Positions 1 to 10,391 of a DNA stretch of 64,000 bases are shown here, one piece after another. Position numbers and translations under genes: made by a program. Where the stretch lies: positions 219,670 through 283,669 of the forward strand of contig NC_018248.1 of NCBI RefSeq assembly GCF_000227135.1, given 5' to 3'. This DNA comes from Leishmania donovani (Eukaryota; Euglenozoa; Kinetoplastea; Trypanosomatida; Trypanosomatidae). Position 1 is the first letter of the stretch. Each line of letters begins with the position of its first letter. A model generated the notes under the pieces. The model was not told the DNA's origin, searched no databases, and was given only the letters and a program-made list of their open reading frames with translations.

Positions 1-384
1 TTTCAGCGACGGCAAAATCAAGGAGTGGGGAGACAGAGCATATGGTTCATAGCTGTACACGAAAGTTGGCTCACAGCAGTCACAAGTCCGACTGGAAGGA
101 ACCTGAGAGATACGGAGGTGTCTCAAAGATTGTCAGGCAACGCGACGGCACCAGCACAAGTCTCGGGAAGAGATGGCCCAGCTGGCAGGTCTTCAAAACA
201 TGGGCAAAAAAGCTGATGTGCTCATTCGGGCAGCCTACAAAAAACTGCTAGGAACACGGAAACCGTTTTTCCTCCCCTTCAGTGAAGTATGCTTCGTAGA
301 TCTCGCTTGTAAGCCGTTATATACAAACAAACGCTGTGCAGGGCACACCGAAGGGGAATAGGAGCCCAGTTTTCTATTGCTTTT
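1..384. other. Left-edge non-coding sequence
   Basis: I see no convincing gene here. The short open frames overlap one another in several frames, have no protein-like composition and end within about 60 codons. The position suggests 3' flank of the minus-strand transcription unit, next to a SIDER-like repeat. Confidence 0.4.
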
Positions 385-980
385 TAAACGTGCCCGCTTT
401 CCGCCACACAACACGAGGTCGAACGCCTGTCTACACCTCCTCCGTCACAGACCCAACCTCGCGTGGGCCGATGGCAGCCGTAGACACACACGCGCCACAA
501 CAACGCGCTGGCCCAGCCATCGGAGAGCACGGCCCCCACCCACGCCCACAGCCCACGCTTCGCGGGGCGCCGCGCAGCCGCGCCCACCATGCCGGCCGCC
601 ACCGGGCGCATCCCCCTCGCGATGGCGCTCGGGCACCCCACCCACACCAGTGGGCGGTGTGAGGGCCGGGCCGGGTGGGAGACGCTCGGGTCACGATGAC
701 GCTCTACCCATCATGTGGATGGATACAGATCTGCCTCGCTGTCGCGGGCCACTCCGATGCAACGTCATCCAGGACGCCACCGCCGGCACCAGCAGCGACA
801 CATCGCTCTGAACCCTCCCCCCTGCGGCGTAGGTACCTGACCCCGTCGCCACCAGAAGCGGCTCGGCACTTGGCAGGGGGTGGGGGAGGGGGCTGCTTGG
901 CTTTTCCCAGACAGAGAGAGTGGGTGCTGAAGTGCCACGCACTGAGGGGTGTGCGTGCGTCCCTCCTCTGTCATCAGGGA
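385..980 (-). mobile_element. SIDER-like degenerate retroposon, copy A
   Basis: This is the first of seven copies in the window of a GC-rich repeat of about 550 bp. Read on the minus strand it starts near 980 with the shared head (GTGGCACTTCAGC type), continues through a C-rich block and a block containing AGATCTGTATCCATCCACAT, and ends near 385 with TTCGACCTCGTGTTGTG followed by a short A-rich stretch. Sense strand is inferred from a loose resemblance of the head to the 5' signature of trypanosomatid ingi/L1Tc elements and from the A-rich tail. The SIDER name is an inference from size, composition and location in intergenic DNA; the repeat itself is seen directly. Its short ORFs recur in every copy and are not genes. 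Confidence 0.7.
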
Positions 981-2057
981 TAGAGAGCCGGCTCCAGATT
1001 AAAACGCGAAACTGTAATAGTCGCAAGACACAGTGTCCTCGAAGCAGGGAGACTAAAGTCACACTCTCACTCAGGAACAGTAATAAGTGTTGTTCTCTCT
1101 GCTTCGGTCTTTCATGATAAGATACGCTTTCGACTGTGAGCAGACAGTTGTCGAACCGTGTGTCAGTAAGCAGAAGAGATTAAAGTACGGTGTACTGATG
1201 CTAGCGGCAACCAGGTTGATGAGAAAGGCTTTATAGCATACCTGGCCTTTTTCGTGTATGGCGTGCTTGCACTAACCGAAGGCGGAGGTTCTCCTGCTCC
1301 TGCGGTGGCAGCTTGCTCTCCTTTTCCATTATAACAGGACGACACTTCAATCCACCATGCCGGTATCATGATGGTCAAATGAAGGGAGAGCAGCACACAG
1401 ATCTGCGTTGGCATGGTCCTCCTCGACTTAATACTTAGGAAGAGCAGACAGGCTGTAGAGCTTTGCCACGAAAGCGAAGAACTTTTCGTACGTTATAGGC
1501 ACTTTTCTCTCTGCTTTGCACGCCTTCAAAAAGACGCCGAAGGCCTTATCCGATCGGCAAGACTCAACGAAGGGAAGCAGCGCTTCAACCATAGGAGCAC
1601 TAAAAGTGCCGCTCCCGCTTGAATAAAAGATCTAGAAAGCCTCTTTCAGCTCCACACCTTTGTTGTGCAACACCCGGAACATAGTTGTAGCCGTGGCCTG
1701 GCACCTTTGCGTCCGCTTTTGCCCCTATGACTCCGGTGACGCACTGAATGCTAAAGTAAAAGATGCTCGAGAAAGTAAGCGGAAAGTAGCGAGAATGTGT
1801 TGGAAGCTGAGGGATAGTAGTACGCGGAGAGAGTCTGATTTGGGTCCCCTGGTCGAGATATTTCACATCACGGCCACGACTACAACACTCTCCTGCACGT
1901 TCGACAGAGAGTTTTAAGAGCAGGTTGCTGCGCCAAGAATGCAGTTAATATAACGGATCAAATGCAGCTATCTTCTACCTCGTTTCGCGCGGAATGCAAA
2001 GAAATAGAAACACTACTAAGTTAAGAGAAAGCAGGTCATGCCTGTGTGGTACATTCT
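981..2057. other. Non-coding, 3' flank of the minus-strand gene
   Basis: About 1 kb of mixed-composition sequence lies between repeat copy A and the stop codon of the minus-strand gene. No open frame has convincing coding character. It probably holds the 3' UTR and polyadenylation region of the 2058-2990 gene. Confidence 0.4.
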
Positions 2058-2990
2058 CTACTTTGCCTCACTGAAAGGAGTAGAGCTGTGTGCCTCGCCG
2101 TTCTTCACATCCAGAGCGTTAATGAGATCGGATTCTTGCGCTCCACACTGATTAACTTCACGGAACGGGGTATAAATCGGTTGAGGTAAAGGCTCAGGGG
2201 TGTACACGCCAGACGAGCCTACACCGCGGATGCCATGGAAAAGGTACCCGGCGCTCTGCAGTTGTTCTACAAAGTCGTCCACTCGCTGAAGGGAGTCACC
2301 ATTTCTCCGGGTCATAGACTGCTGCAGTGTACGAGCTAAAGTGGCTAGCTGCGTCCCGTCACTGCCACGCAAACAGGAAACAAGCGTGTGCATCACGTAA
2401 TCGGCTCCATACTTTCTTCCACAGCAGAACTCAGGCCTGCGCGAGCGCACCCACTCGAAGAAGTCCACAAAGGGGTTGGTTTGGCGAACCGCCTCAAAGT
2501 CCTTCTTCATCTGCTCCTGCTCACTTTGCTGAAACTGTACAGCAAACAGGATGTGCTTCGCCTGTAGTTCTACGCTCGCCGTCCAAAGAGGCAGCTCCAG
2601 CCCATTTACTCCGCGTGTGAATTGACGAAAGAGGATCTTACCGGATAAGTACACCATCGTGCAACCTGTCAACAGGAAGAGCCAGTCCACCCTTCCTCGA
2701 TTCTGGAAAGCGGCGCCACCAAACCCTGGGTATCCCTGTACTCCAGCGCTTCGCGCAGCCTGCTGAGCTGCACTTGCGTTTATACCCATTGTAGAGAAGT
2801 GCCCATATTCGTGATGGGTCATTTCAGGGATCGGCATTCCGCGATACTTCTGCTGGACCTTTTGGCGGAGCTCCTCTTCCCTAGCGCGCTCCTCCGCACT
2901 CTGCTCAACACGGAGGACTGCGGTCGAAGACAACAAGCGCGCCCCTACCCAAAAGGGTGGCGATATGCGGTGCATGCTGAGTCGAAGCAT
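2058..2990 (-). CDS. Putative mitochondrial membrane protein, conserved hypothetical type
   Basis: A 310-aa protein whose function I do not recognise. The N-terminus (MLRLSMHRISPPFWVGARLLSS) is rich in Arg, Ser and hydrophobic residues and has no acidic residues, which suits a mitochondrial presequence. A charged Glu/Arg segment follows, then one clear hydrophobic segment (VDWLFLLTGCTMVYLSGKILF) near residue 110, then a mainly soluble C-terminal domain with a Cys pair (EFCCGRKYG). The frame stays open upstream to a GTG near 3164. I chose the ATG at 2990 because on the minus strand a pyrimidine tract followed by AG lies about 30-50 bases before it, and the upstream ATG at 3146 precedes that acceptor. 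A second ATG at 2975 is possible. It is the main recognised gene of the leftward unit. Confidence 0.8.
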   Translation of the reverse strand: MLRLSMHRISPPFWVGARLLSSTAVLRVEQSAEERAREEELRQKVQQKYRGMPIPEMTHHEYGHFSTMGINASAAQQAARSAGVQGYPGFGGAAFQNRGRVDWLFLLTGCTMVYLSGKILFRQFTRGVNGLELPLWTASVELQAKHILFAVQFQQSEQEQMKKDFEAVRQTNPFVDFFEWVRSRRPEFCCGRKYGADYVMHTLVSCLRGSDGTQLATLARTLQQSMTRRNGDSLQRVDDFVEQLQSAGYLFHGIRGVGSSGVYTPEPLPQPIYTPFREVNQCGAQESDLINALDVKNGEAHSSTPFSEAK

Positions 2991-3258
2991 GGAGAAGTTG
3001 TGTGCGATGCAAACCACTAGTCCTCCTTTGTTGCCAAATACAGGAAAGTCGAGAGGGAGAAGAAGCAAAAGTGAGGAGCGCAAAGGAAAAGGCCATGTTT
3101 CGCACCGTGCAATGCTACCGCTCGCGACAGATGGACTGCTTTGCATCCAGTCATGACAGGTCACTAGAATGTCATGACTCTCTTTGCTTTGCTTTTGCTA
3201 TGATCGACTGTGTGTTTGATCCTGGTTTTCTCTTTTTGATCCGTCAAATAGACCACAG

Positions 3259-3465
3259 CTACTTTCGCCAGTGTGAATGCGTCTGTGAACGGGGCCTTTT
3301 CAACTCCAGTATCATATCCCCTGTGTCACGACCCTCAGAGTTGCCGCTACTCAGCGTTCCCTTGAGTGGAATACACCTTCCAATGAGCAACGCGATCGCT
3401 GCGGCAACCACCACACTGGTGACTGGCAACAGTACATCCGAGTCATTGATAAATTGAAAGTCCAT
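3259..3465 (-). CDS. Candidate small single-pass membrane protein (68 aa)
   Basis: A short open frame encodes a polar N-terminus, one hydrophobic segment (VTSVVVAAAIALLIG), and a basic C-terminal tail ending in HSHWRK. I do not recognise a family. The best support is upstream: on the minus strand a long pyrimidine tract (3505-3533) ends in an AG at 3503-3504, and the first ATG after it is this one, 38 bases on. The frame extends upstream only to a TTG, so ATG 3465 is the sensible start. If real, it is the first gene of the leftward transcription unit. It could instead be a chance frame in the leader of the next gene. Confidence 0.45.
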   Translation of the reverse strand: MDFQFINDSDVLLPVTSVVVAAAIALLIGRCIPLKGTLSSGNSEGRDTGDMILELKRPRSQTHSHWRK

Positions 3466-3502
3466 CGCTAGTGCTGTCTCCAAGAGTCACCTTTGCGACT
3501 GA

Positions 3503-3533
3503 CTAAGAAGAAAGGTAAGAAAAAAAGTGGAAA
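3503..3533 (-). promoter_or_regulatory. Trans-splice acceptor (pyrimidine tract plus AG)
   Basis: On the minus strand a run of almost only T and C ends in TTCTTCTTAG. This is the form expected for spliced-leader addition in trypanosomatids. It lies 38 bases before the small ORF at 3259-3465. Confidence 0.55.
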
Positions 3534-3769
3534 TAGTGGACAGTTGGTAAATGTGTTGTAAAAGTTGAGTTCCGTGGTGGATACTTGAGAAAGCAGACAC
3601 TCCCCGCCTGTACGTGGGCAGCATCGATTTCAATACGCTATGCGCCTGCGTTTTGTGCAAGAAGCTGCGAAAAGCTTCAGGCATTGCTTTTTAGTGATGT
3701 CTCGGCGCTGTACCACTTATTGCTTCCCCAGTGAGTCGATTGACGCACTGTGCCTGCCCCTTGAAACGA

Positions 3770-4600
3770 CACGCGCACCATAGTTTCCCGTTCACTGCGA
3801 CCATAACAACATTAAAGAAAACCCAACAGCAGTGGTACGTCGACCACACATCCACAAGCTTCGCTTTATTTTCAAATCACAGATAGGGTACAGCGACTAC
3901 CTATAACCCTTCGCACCCACTCAAAGAACCACCTTTTTCGATAAAAACTCCCTCCACCTCCGTCACTCCACAATGCAAACCAAGGCAGTCCCTCAGCCGT
4001 CTCACAAACAATAAGCCTACCCACCATTGCAGCCAAGGGTCAGCAATCATCCAAGTGAATGTTCAGTTGAACGGCCCAAAGATCGTCTTCGAAATAAAAC
4101 ATTGAAGGCCGCCAGAATTGAAGCAAGCCGACAGCAGCGCCAGCAAGCGAAGAAAAATGTCGAATTCGTGAGGCTTCCAGGGATTGTGTTTAGTCCATTG
4201 TTGAGAACAGGCTGAGATCTGTGCAGTAAACCCCAAGCATCCAGTATACAATGAGCTCCGCCACGTCGAGCACCCCTCCCACCAGCGAATCAGCTCCCCG
4301 CGGACCATCCCCTAAAGCATGCGTCCTGCACCGTGCACAGCCATCACATCCAAAGCAACGCAACGCCAAAACGACTTCTTACAGTAGAATCAAAACCTCT
4401 TTCCTCCCTTCGTTCGAGCAGACACTAGCTCTCGAGGTAAACTCAACACAGTCAAGCAACTCACTTGCTGGCAAGGCTTTCGACCACGACAGGCTGATCA
4501 CATCCTGGAACACCAACGATCCTCTCCCACCAAGCTCCACCTCCTCAGTCACGTTCCCTCGATCCGACGCCGGTAACCATCTATAACACACATATGCTTT
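3770..4600 (-). promoter_or_regulatory. CA-rich tract (GT-rich on minus strand), candidate promoter element
   Basis: Hand counts of sampled 60-base lines give about 62-72 percent C+A on the plus strand (43 of 60 at 3961 and at 4261, 41 of 60 at 4321, 37 of 60 at 3841). The minus strand is therefore GT-rich, reading toward the leftward genes. GT-rich DNA has been reported to support Pol II initiation in Trypanosoma brucei; applying that here is an inference. Confidence 0.45.
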
Positions 4601-4639
4601 GCAGCGGTTACAGAAGTTCCGAAGCTCATCTGTTTTCGC

Positions 4640-5212
4640 ACGTGTCCTTCTCTGCTACACAACACGAGGTCGAACGCCTGTCTACACCTCCTACTCCGTC
4701 ACAGGCCCAACCTCGCGTGGGCCGATGGCAGCCGTAGACGCACACGCGCCACAACAACGCGCTGACCCAGCCATCGGAGAGCACGGCCCCCGCCCCCGCC
4801 CACGCCCACAGCCCATGCTTCGCGGGGCGCCGCGCAGCCGCGCCCACCATGCCGGCCGCCACCGGGCGCATACCCCTCGCGGTGGCGCTCGGGCACCCCA
4901 CCCACACCAGTGGGCGGTGTGAGGGCCGGGCCGGGTGGGAGACGCTCGGGTCACGATGACGCTCTGCCCATCATGTGGATGGATACAGATCTGCCTCGCT
5001 GTCGCGGGCCACTCCGATGCAACGTCATCCAGGACGCCACCGCCGGCACCAGCAGCGACACATCGCTCTGAACCCTCCCCCCTGCGGCGTAGGTGCCTGA
5101 CCCCGTCACCACCAGAAGCGGCTCGGCACTTGGCAGGGGGTGGGGGAGGGAGCTGCCGGATTTCCCCGGAGCAAAGCTGGCGCACGGGGCCCCTGAAGCG
5201 CCCTTTGCCACG
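4640..5212 (-). mobile_element. SIDER-like degenerate retroposon, copy B
   Basis: Minus-strand copy of the repeat. The body from about 4665 to 5150 is nearly identical to copies A and E. The head (5151-5212) is alignable but strongly diverged: it keeps the order of blocks while many positions differ, unlike the sharply conserved body. The A-containing tail lies near 4640. It forms an inverted pair with copy C across the strand-switch core. Confidence 0.7.
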
Positions 5213-8200
5213 AACACCACGAAGTTGTGTCTGAAACCAAAGGCTACTTTTCTGCCCGGAGTAAAGAAACAACATTTGTGCTTTTGAAAATGCTTTTCTG
5301 GGGCCACAAAGCCTCGGTTGAGCCAGTGGAAAGATGGATGGCGGGACCGGAGAAAAGCAAGCTCTTAAAGAAGCGTCCTGTGTGGCCTGCCGTTTTTGAT
5401 CGAGGCATAAACAAATCGAGCCACGACTTTTCTTTTGGAGTGCAAAGGCTTTTCTTTTTAGACTGCGGTGATATGACGAACTTACGCCCTTGCCGAGGTA
5501 AGCGCCCTCTCTTTCGGCATCATGGTGTAGCCCGATTCAGATGCTCGTAAGCGGCCATAAAAAGTTACTCAGCCGCTCAATCGAATTCGTTTCAGACACT
5601 GACACAAAAGGTTGGCGTCTTTTTGCATGTTTTCAAAATCCTCGCAGCCCAAGCGCTCTGCCAAGGCCACGGTAAGCGCAGGCAAAAGGCGTCAATATAG
5701 CACTGGAAGGAGGAGAAAACATGACCCCCAGGAGTCCTTTACCGATGTCCGGTTCCGTCCCCGCCTGCTTTGCCTGCGGGTGCCCAAAAACTCCGTTGGC
5801 GCGCCCTCCCCCATGCATCATCGACACCAATGCTCTCGGTGAGAAATGGGTCCGAGCCCGCTCGCCTCCTACACGCGTTCTCTGCGCAAAAATATGAGTT
5901 TGTGAACTCGGTTTGTGATTGCCTTGGCGGCGAAACAAACTGGGCCGGCATGTTTTTGGTGTGTTGTCGGGCGGGTGCGTGGGCAGCCCCCAAAACCCCC
6001 AGGCCCCGAAGACCCACCGACCGCCCCCCGGCCCCTAGCCCCCAGAGGAGCCGCAACCCCTTTCCGGTAGCGAAGCTCTCGGCAAACACCGCGCCACGCA
6101 TTCTCGGGGCCCTACCCCACATGAAGGGTAAAAAACATGCGAAGAAAGCGGTGGTGACGCAACGCTTCCAGTTCCCAAAGGCACGCGCCGGGTTTTCTTT
6201 AGAGAAGGGCCAGGCAGACACACGACCCCCAGCCGGCCCCTCCAAAGCCGGAAGCCCTTTCAGCGCCACCGCCTGGTAGCACACCGCCTCCCTGAAGCTA
6301 CCCAAACAAACTAGAGCCTGCCGAAGGGCACGCGCTGCGCATAATCAACGGCGACCCCACGAATGCGCACGACGCGGGCAGTTCCCCAGAGGCCCGGGAA
6401 GATCCGCCTCGCGCCAAGGGGCTGAAATGCTTTCGAAGCGTGCGGTTTGAGGGGGGCGGCTGGCGCAGACAGCGCGAAAAGTTTTCGGCTCACCCGATTT
6501 ACGAGGAACCCGCTGCTGAACGCTATTTAAACAAGAGAACCAAAGATTGAGGCACCCCAGATCCCACCAAGTGCCGCGCCGGTTTCCTCGCGCGCGCTTC
6601 GGCCGCGCCCCCCCCCCCTGGCGGCATAACCCGGCACGGGCGAAACGGAAAAACAGGCAGCGCGCATGCGCGTGTGACCAAATAAAAAACCTTATGCGCA
6701 CTCTTTCAGCATGCGGTTTGTTTTCACCGAGCGCGAACCCAGGTGGTGAGCCCATTTCTATTTTTGAAAGGGGCGCGTCATTTTCTAAAGACGAAGTTTT
6801 GTGACCCCCAGGCCTGAAAGCGGGGCGCTCGCGCAAATGGGCCGGCCTCACCCTTTTCCCAAAACCCCCCTTTTACCCCAACGCCTTTTTACACACAGAA
6901 AAACAAAACAAGCGTCATTAATCGAAACACCCTGGGCTAACAAAAAAGCCGCAGAAGGTAGCCGAATAGATGAAAAAGAAATGGGTCTGGCCACCTCAGC
7001 CATAAATACCTTTTACCGGCTCCGCGACCCATTCCCCACCACTGGTTCGAAGCCCTCAGCATCGACCAGCAGGTTTTATCAGTTTTCTTTCCTGGAGCGG
7101 ACAATTGCAAACCAAAAAAAAAAAAACATTTTTTAAACCGCGGCTCAATGTGGGCCTGCGATTTTGACTTTTTCCATTTTTTCAGGCGGGTGATGAACGC
7201 GCCCGCCTCCCACTGGTCTGAGACGCGTGCTCCTCCAAAAATTGTTTGCAAACGACTATTAAAATTTGGTAAAAAATTCCATTGTATAAAAATTTAGCTT
7301 TTAAAAGCAACAGAAAAGGAACATCATAAAAAAGGCGCCGGCTGTCATAATTGGCAAAAAAATGGCGCGCGTTGGGGAAATATGCCGATTTGAAAGGCCG
7401 GGCCGCATGGGGTTCGAAGGCCCAGGGCGCCCCGCAGCTTCTAAAGACAGTCGTTGCTATAACCAAAGGCGCCGGTGACAAAGAAAACAGGGACCTGTAA
7501 CCCCGCGCGCGGCCGGGCACCACAAGCACCACCCAAAAAACACATCGCGAAAGAAGGAAATCGAAAGACAGCGCCCGCAAACAACGCCTTTTATATGCTA
7601 AAAAGAAGATCTGGCAAACACCACCATCGTGAGTTTTTACGCCCCTTATTTATATCTCCAGAAATTTGGCCTTTTCTTTGATCTTGCTAGACCCTAAACC
7701 TGATTACTTGGCATTTGGGGCGGCCGTTTTTCCTGCTTCTAAAAAAGATCTTTCGGCGGTAATTCTTGCCCATCTTCTTTCGATAAAATTTTTTCTTTGG
7801 TTCTTACAAAACGGCTTTTTTCTTGTTTCCTTTTCTTTGGCGGTGATGGGCCGCGTTTGGCGTAAACGAAGCGGCTCATTTTCGTCAGACCGCTGCAAAG
7901 CCATTAAAAAACCCTGCGACAAAAAAAAATACATTTTTTTTGCCAGGTCCAAGACAAAAAGCTTTTTTTTTTATCAGCGCCATAGCGACACCAAATTGCG
8001 GCACAGCGCCGCGGCAAAATGCTGCCGCAAAAAAAAAAGAAACAAAGCAAAAAAGTTCGACTCACCCAAACTATTGAAGTAACCCCGAACATAAAACACA
8101 AGAACGAAGTTCTTCATTACCTTTCCCTTTCTTTTCTGACCCTTTCCGACGCATGAAACCCCATTTTTCCCGTCAATTAGCGATAGCAAAAAAAAAGGCG

Positions 8201-8364
8201 CACCCCGTCAGCACAACTACTTTGGCTTTATGCGTGGTGCAAAAAAAAAAACAAAGAAGAAAAGACCATGCAAACCTTTTTCGGGTAAGCTCTTTTCGCG
8301 CACCCGCTTCCCTTTCCACTCAAAACACACCAGCCGACAGCCTTGCCCGGAATATATTCGCTTT
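5213..8364. other. Homopolymer-rich anomalous block, no genes seen
   Basis: About 3.2 kb with a texture unlike the rest of the window: dense runs of A, C, G and T (for example 10 C near 6610, 12 A near 7114), alternating GC-rich and AT-rich patches, and open frames up to 188 codons that run in conflicting frames with no family resemblance. It starts inside the diverged head of repeat copy B and ends at the diverged head of copy C. It may be genuine strand-switch DNA, but the run-heavy pattern also fits poor base calls or an assembly bridge between two repeat copies. Confidence 0.5.
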
Positions 8365-8916
8365 CGCGGCCACACTTTTGAAACGCCGGGCAGCCCCCTC
8401 CCCCATGCCTTGCCAAGTGCCGAGCCGCTTCTGGTGGCGACGGGGTCAGGTACCTACGCCGCAGGGGGGAGGGTTCAGAGCGATGTGTCGCTGCTGGTGC
8501 CGGCGGTGGCGTCCTGGATGACGTTGCATCGGAGTGGCCCGCGACAGCGAGGCAGATCTGTATCCATCCACATGATGGGTAGAGCGTCATCGTGACCCGA
8601 GCGTCTCCCACCCGGCCCGGCCCTCACACCGCCCACTGGTGTGGGTGGGGTGCCCGAGCGCCATCGCGAGGGGGATGCGCCCGGTGGCGGCCGGCATGGT
8701 GGGCGCGGCTGCGCGGCGCCCCGCGAAGCATGGGCTGTGGGCGTGGGTGGGGGCGGGGGCCGTGCTCTCCGATGGCTGGGTCGGCGCGTTGTTGTGGCGC
8801 GTGTGCGTCTACGGCTGCCATCGGCCCACGCGAGGTTGGGCCTGTGACGGAGGAGGAGGTGTAGACAGGCGTTCGACCTCGTGTTGTGTGGCGGAAAGCG
8901 GCCGTGCTTCTAAGGG
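8365..8916 (+). mobile_element. SIDER-like degenerate retroposon, copy C
   Basis: Plus-strand copy. From about 8391 (GGCAGCCCCCTCCCCCA) to 8893 (GTGTTGTGTGGCGGA) it matches the other copies closely. The first 25 or so bases are diverged or replaced. It keeps the complete tail, which it shares with copy A slightly beyond the other copies. Confidence 0.7.
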
Positions 8917-9730
8917 AGCGGGGTGCGTTTGGCTGTTTGGTGTGTTTTGTTTTTTTCGAAGTCGCCGGCAGGTGTTTTTCCGGGGAAAAAGGGTGGGGGG
9001 CTGGGGGCATGCGGTGGCGCTTTCCAGACTGTTCCGTTTGCTTCATGCTAGGGTGTCGTTGTTCCCCATGAAGATGAGTTGGAGGAATGGGGGTGCTTGT
9101 TAAAATATTTGGGGGTGGGTCGCGTACGGGGGGGGGGTCGGAGGCCTGGCTTCCGTAAAAGCAGTGGGCGAGAGAGTCGTTAGCCATATCTTGGTTTCGG
9201 TGGGTCGGCTTGCTAGATGTTTTTTGTGCTGTTGTGTATCTCCGTTAGCTTTTTTTTGTGGGGTTCGGGGTATCTAGAAGTGAATGAAGGGGACGCCGTG
9301 GTGATAGTCGCATATGCTTTGTGTTTTATTGTGACAAAGTCGCAGTGATTCGGATGGCCAAGGAGTTTTGTGTAACGATGAAAAAGCTGCGGCTGGTGTA
9401 GTTTCGAGGGAATGATCCGTATTGGGGGTCCTTGAAGCTCTTAGAAGCCCCTTTTCGTGCCACGAAAGGCTGCCAGGTTGTGGACGGCAGTTGCGTGTGA
9501 GGTTTTTTATTGTCTTGAACCTGTTTCACAGGAAAGCGGAATGGATGCAAGTAGAGCGAGTACAGTTTCTAATTCCTTTCTGCGCTACGGCCAGTGTGGC
9601 GGGCATTGTCGGTGGTCTTCTGTCCTAAAGTGGTGGTGGTGGGAAATGATAGCGGATGGGTGTTTGCTTGGAAGGTGGGTGGGCAGGCTTCGCATTAAGG
9701 TCATCGTGGTGGGCAGGTGATGGTCAAGGT
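8900..9730 (+). promoter_or_regulatory. GT-rich tract, candidate Pol II promoter element
   Basis: Sampled 60-base lines give 70-75 percent G+T on the plus strand (45 of 60 at 9181, 42 at 9241, 43 at 9601 and 9661), with several G runs, one of nine G near 9130, and a (TGG)n stretch near 9631. It lies 0.7 kb before the first plus-strand gene and mirrors the CA-rich tract at 3770-4600. The G runs could also form quadruplexes. A promoter role is inferred. Confidence 0.45.
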
Positions 9731-10320
9731 TTCCCTTCTTGCGATGTCGTGGTGATGAAGAGTTGCGTCGACTGTGCGAAGGGTGTTTTATGAATTCCAT
9801 GGATTGGAAAAGGAGGTTCTCGGTGGAGACTGCGTTGATGCGCGGTAAATGAGAGAGTTAGGTCCTCGGAGAAATTCGCTTCCATGTGATGCGCTGCTCG
9901 ATCGCCGGATGCGCCGCCGCCGCAGCGCAAATGCCGCATTGCTGGCGTTTATTATCGATATATTTACACTCCCTGTTTATTGGGTGTGACATGCTCAATG
10001 TACGCACCGTAGGGCAAAAGAAGACTCTTGCTAGTTACTGTTGAGATCTCTCAGGGCTGTGAGTGAACAATCGGGGTTGAAACACCAACTCTTCTCTTGT
10101 TCGCTGCTGCTGAGGCTCTTTCAGTTGCAAAACCGATTCACAAAGAAATGGAAAAGCAGATGCGCACACATCGCACCCTTGAAACGTTGCCCGCGCTGAG
10201 TTCGACTTCTTCCCTTACAGCATCGAGCATGAGTTCGCGGACGGTGTCGGCTCGCTGCCATGGACAGCTGGAGGCGTAATCAAAAGGACCCGAATAACTC
10301 TAGTAGTCAACTGTATGCTC

Positions 10321-10364
10321 CTTGTACCTTGTACTCACCACCTTCTTCGATACGCGATTTGTAG
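10321..10364 (+). promoter_or_regulatory. Probable trans-splice acceptor of the Aat-like gene
   Basis: A pyrimidine-rich stretch (CTTGTACCTTGTACTCACCA and following) leads to TTGTAG with the AG at 10363-10364. An out-of-frame ATG at 10371 lies between this site and the gene start at 10392, so a small upstream reading frame may lower translation. Confidence 0.45.
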
Positions 10365-10391
10365 CAATTACATGACACCCACTGTGTGTTC

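Larger units (their letters stand above)
3466..10391. promoter_or_regulatory. Divergent strand-switch region, probable bidirectional Pol II start region
   Basis: The recognised genes to the left are on the minus strand and all those to the right are on the plus strand. In trypanosomatids such divergent strand-switch regions are established sites of RNA polymerase II initiation, marked by histone variants and modified histones. No gene is recognisable across the nearly 7 kb. Inside are a CA-rich tract at about 3770-4600, repeat copy B, a homopolymer-rich block (5213-8364), repeat copy C, and a GT-rich tract at about 8900-9730. Initiation itself is an inference from gene orientation. Confidence 0.75.

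Noticed and set aside
384..811. Overlapping open frames of 87-144 codons on both strands within repeat copy A, with close copies at every other repeat
   Set aside because: They recur only because the GC-rich repeat recurs. They run in several frames at once and have no domain character.
5739..6305. 188-codon minus-strand frame and a 169-codon plus-strand frame in the anomalous block
   Set aside because: Both overlap the same DNA in opposite directions, have composition driven by homopolymers, and show no recognisable motif.
7044..7054. GGTTCGAAGCC, a match to the tRNA B-box pattern
   Set aside because: The flanking bases do not form a T-stem, and no A-box or acceptor stem lies at the right distance.
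7411..7420. Second GGTTCGAAGG B-box-like site
   Set aside because: A partial stem is possible but no cloverleaf can be built upstream.
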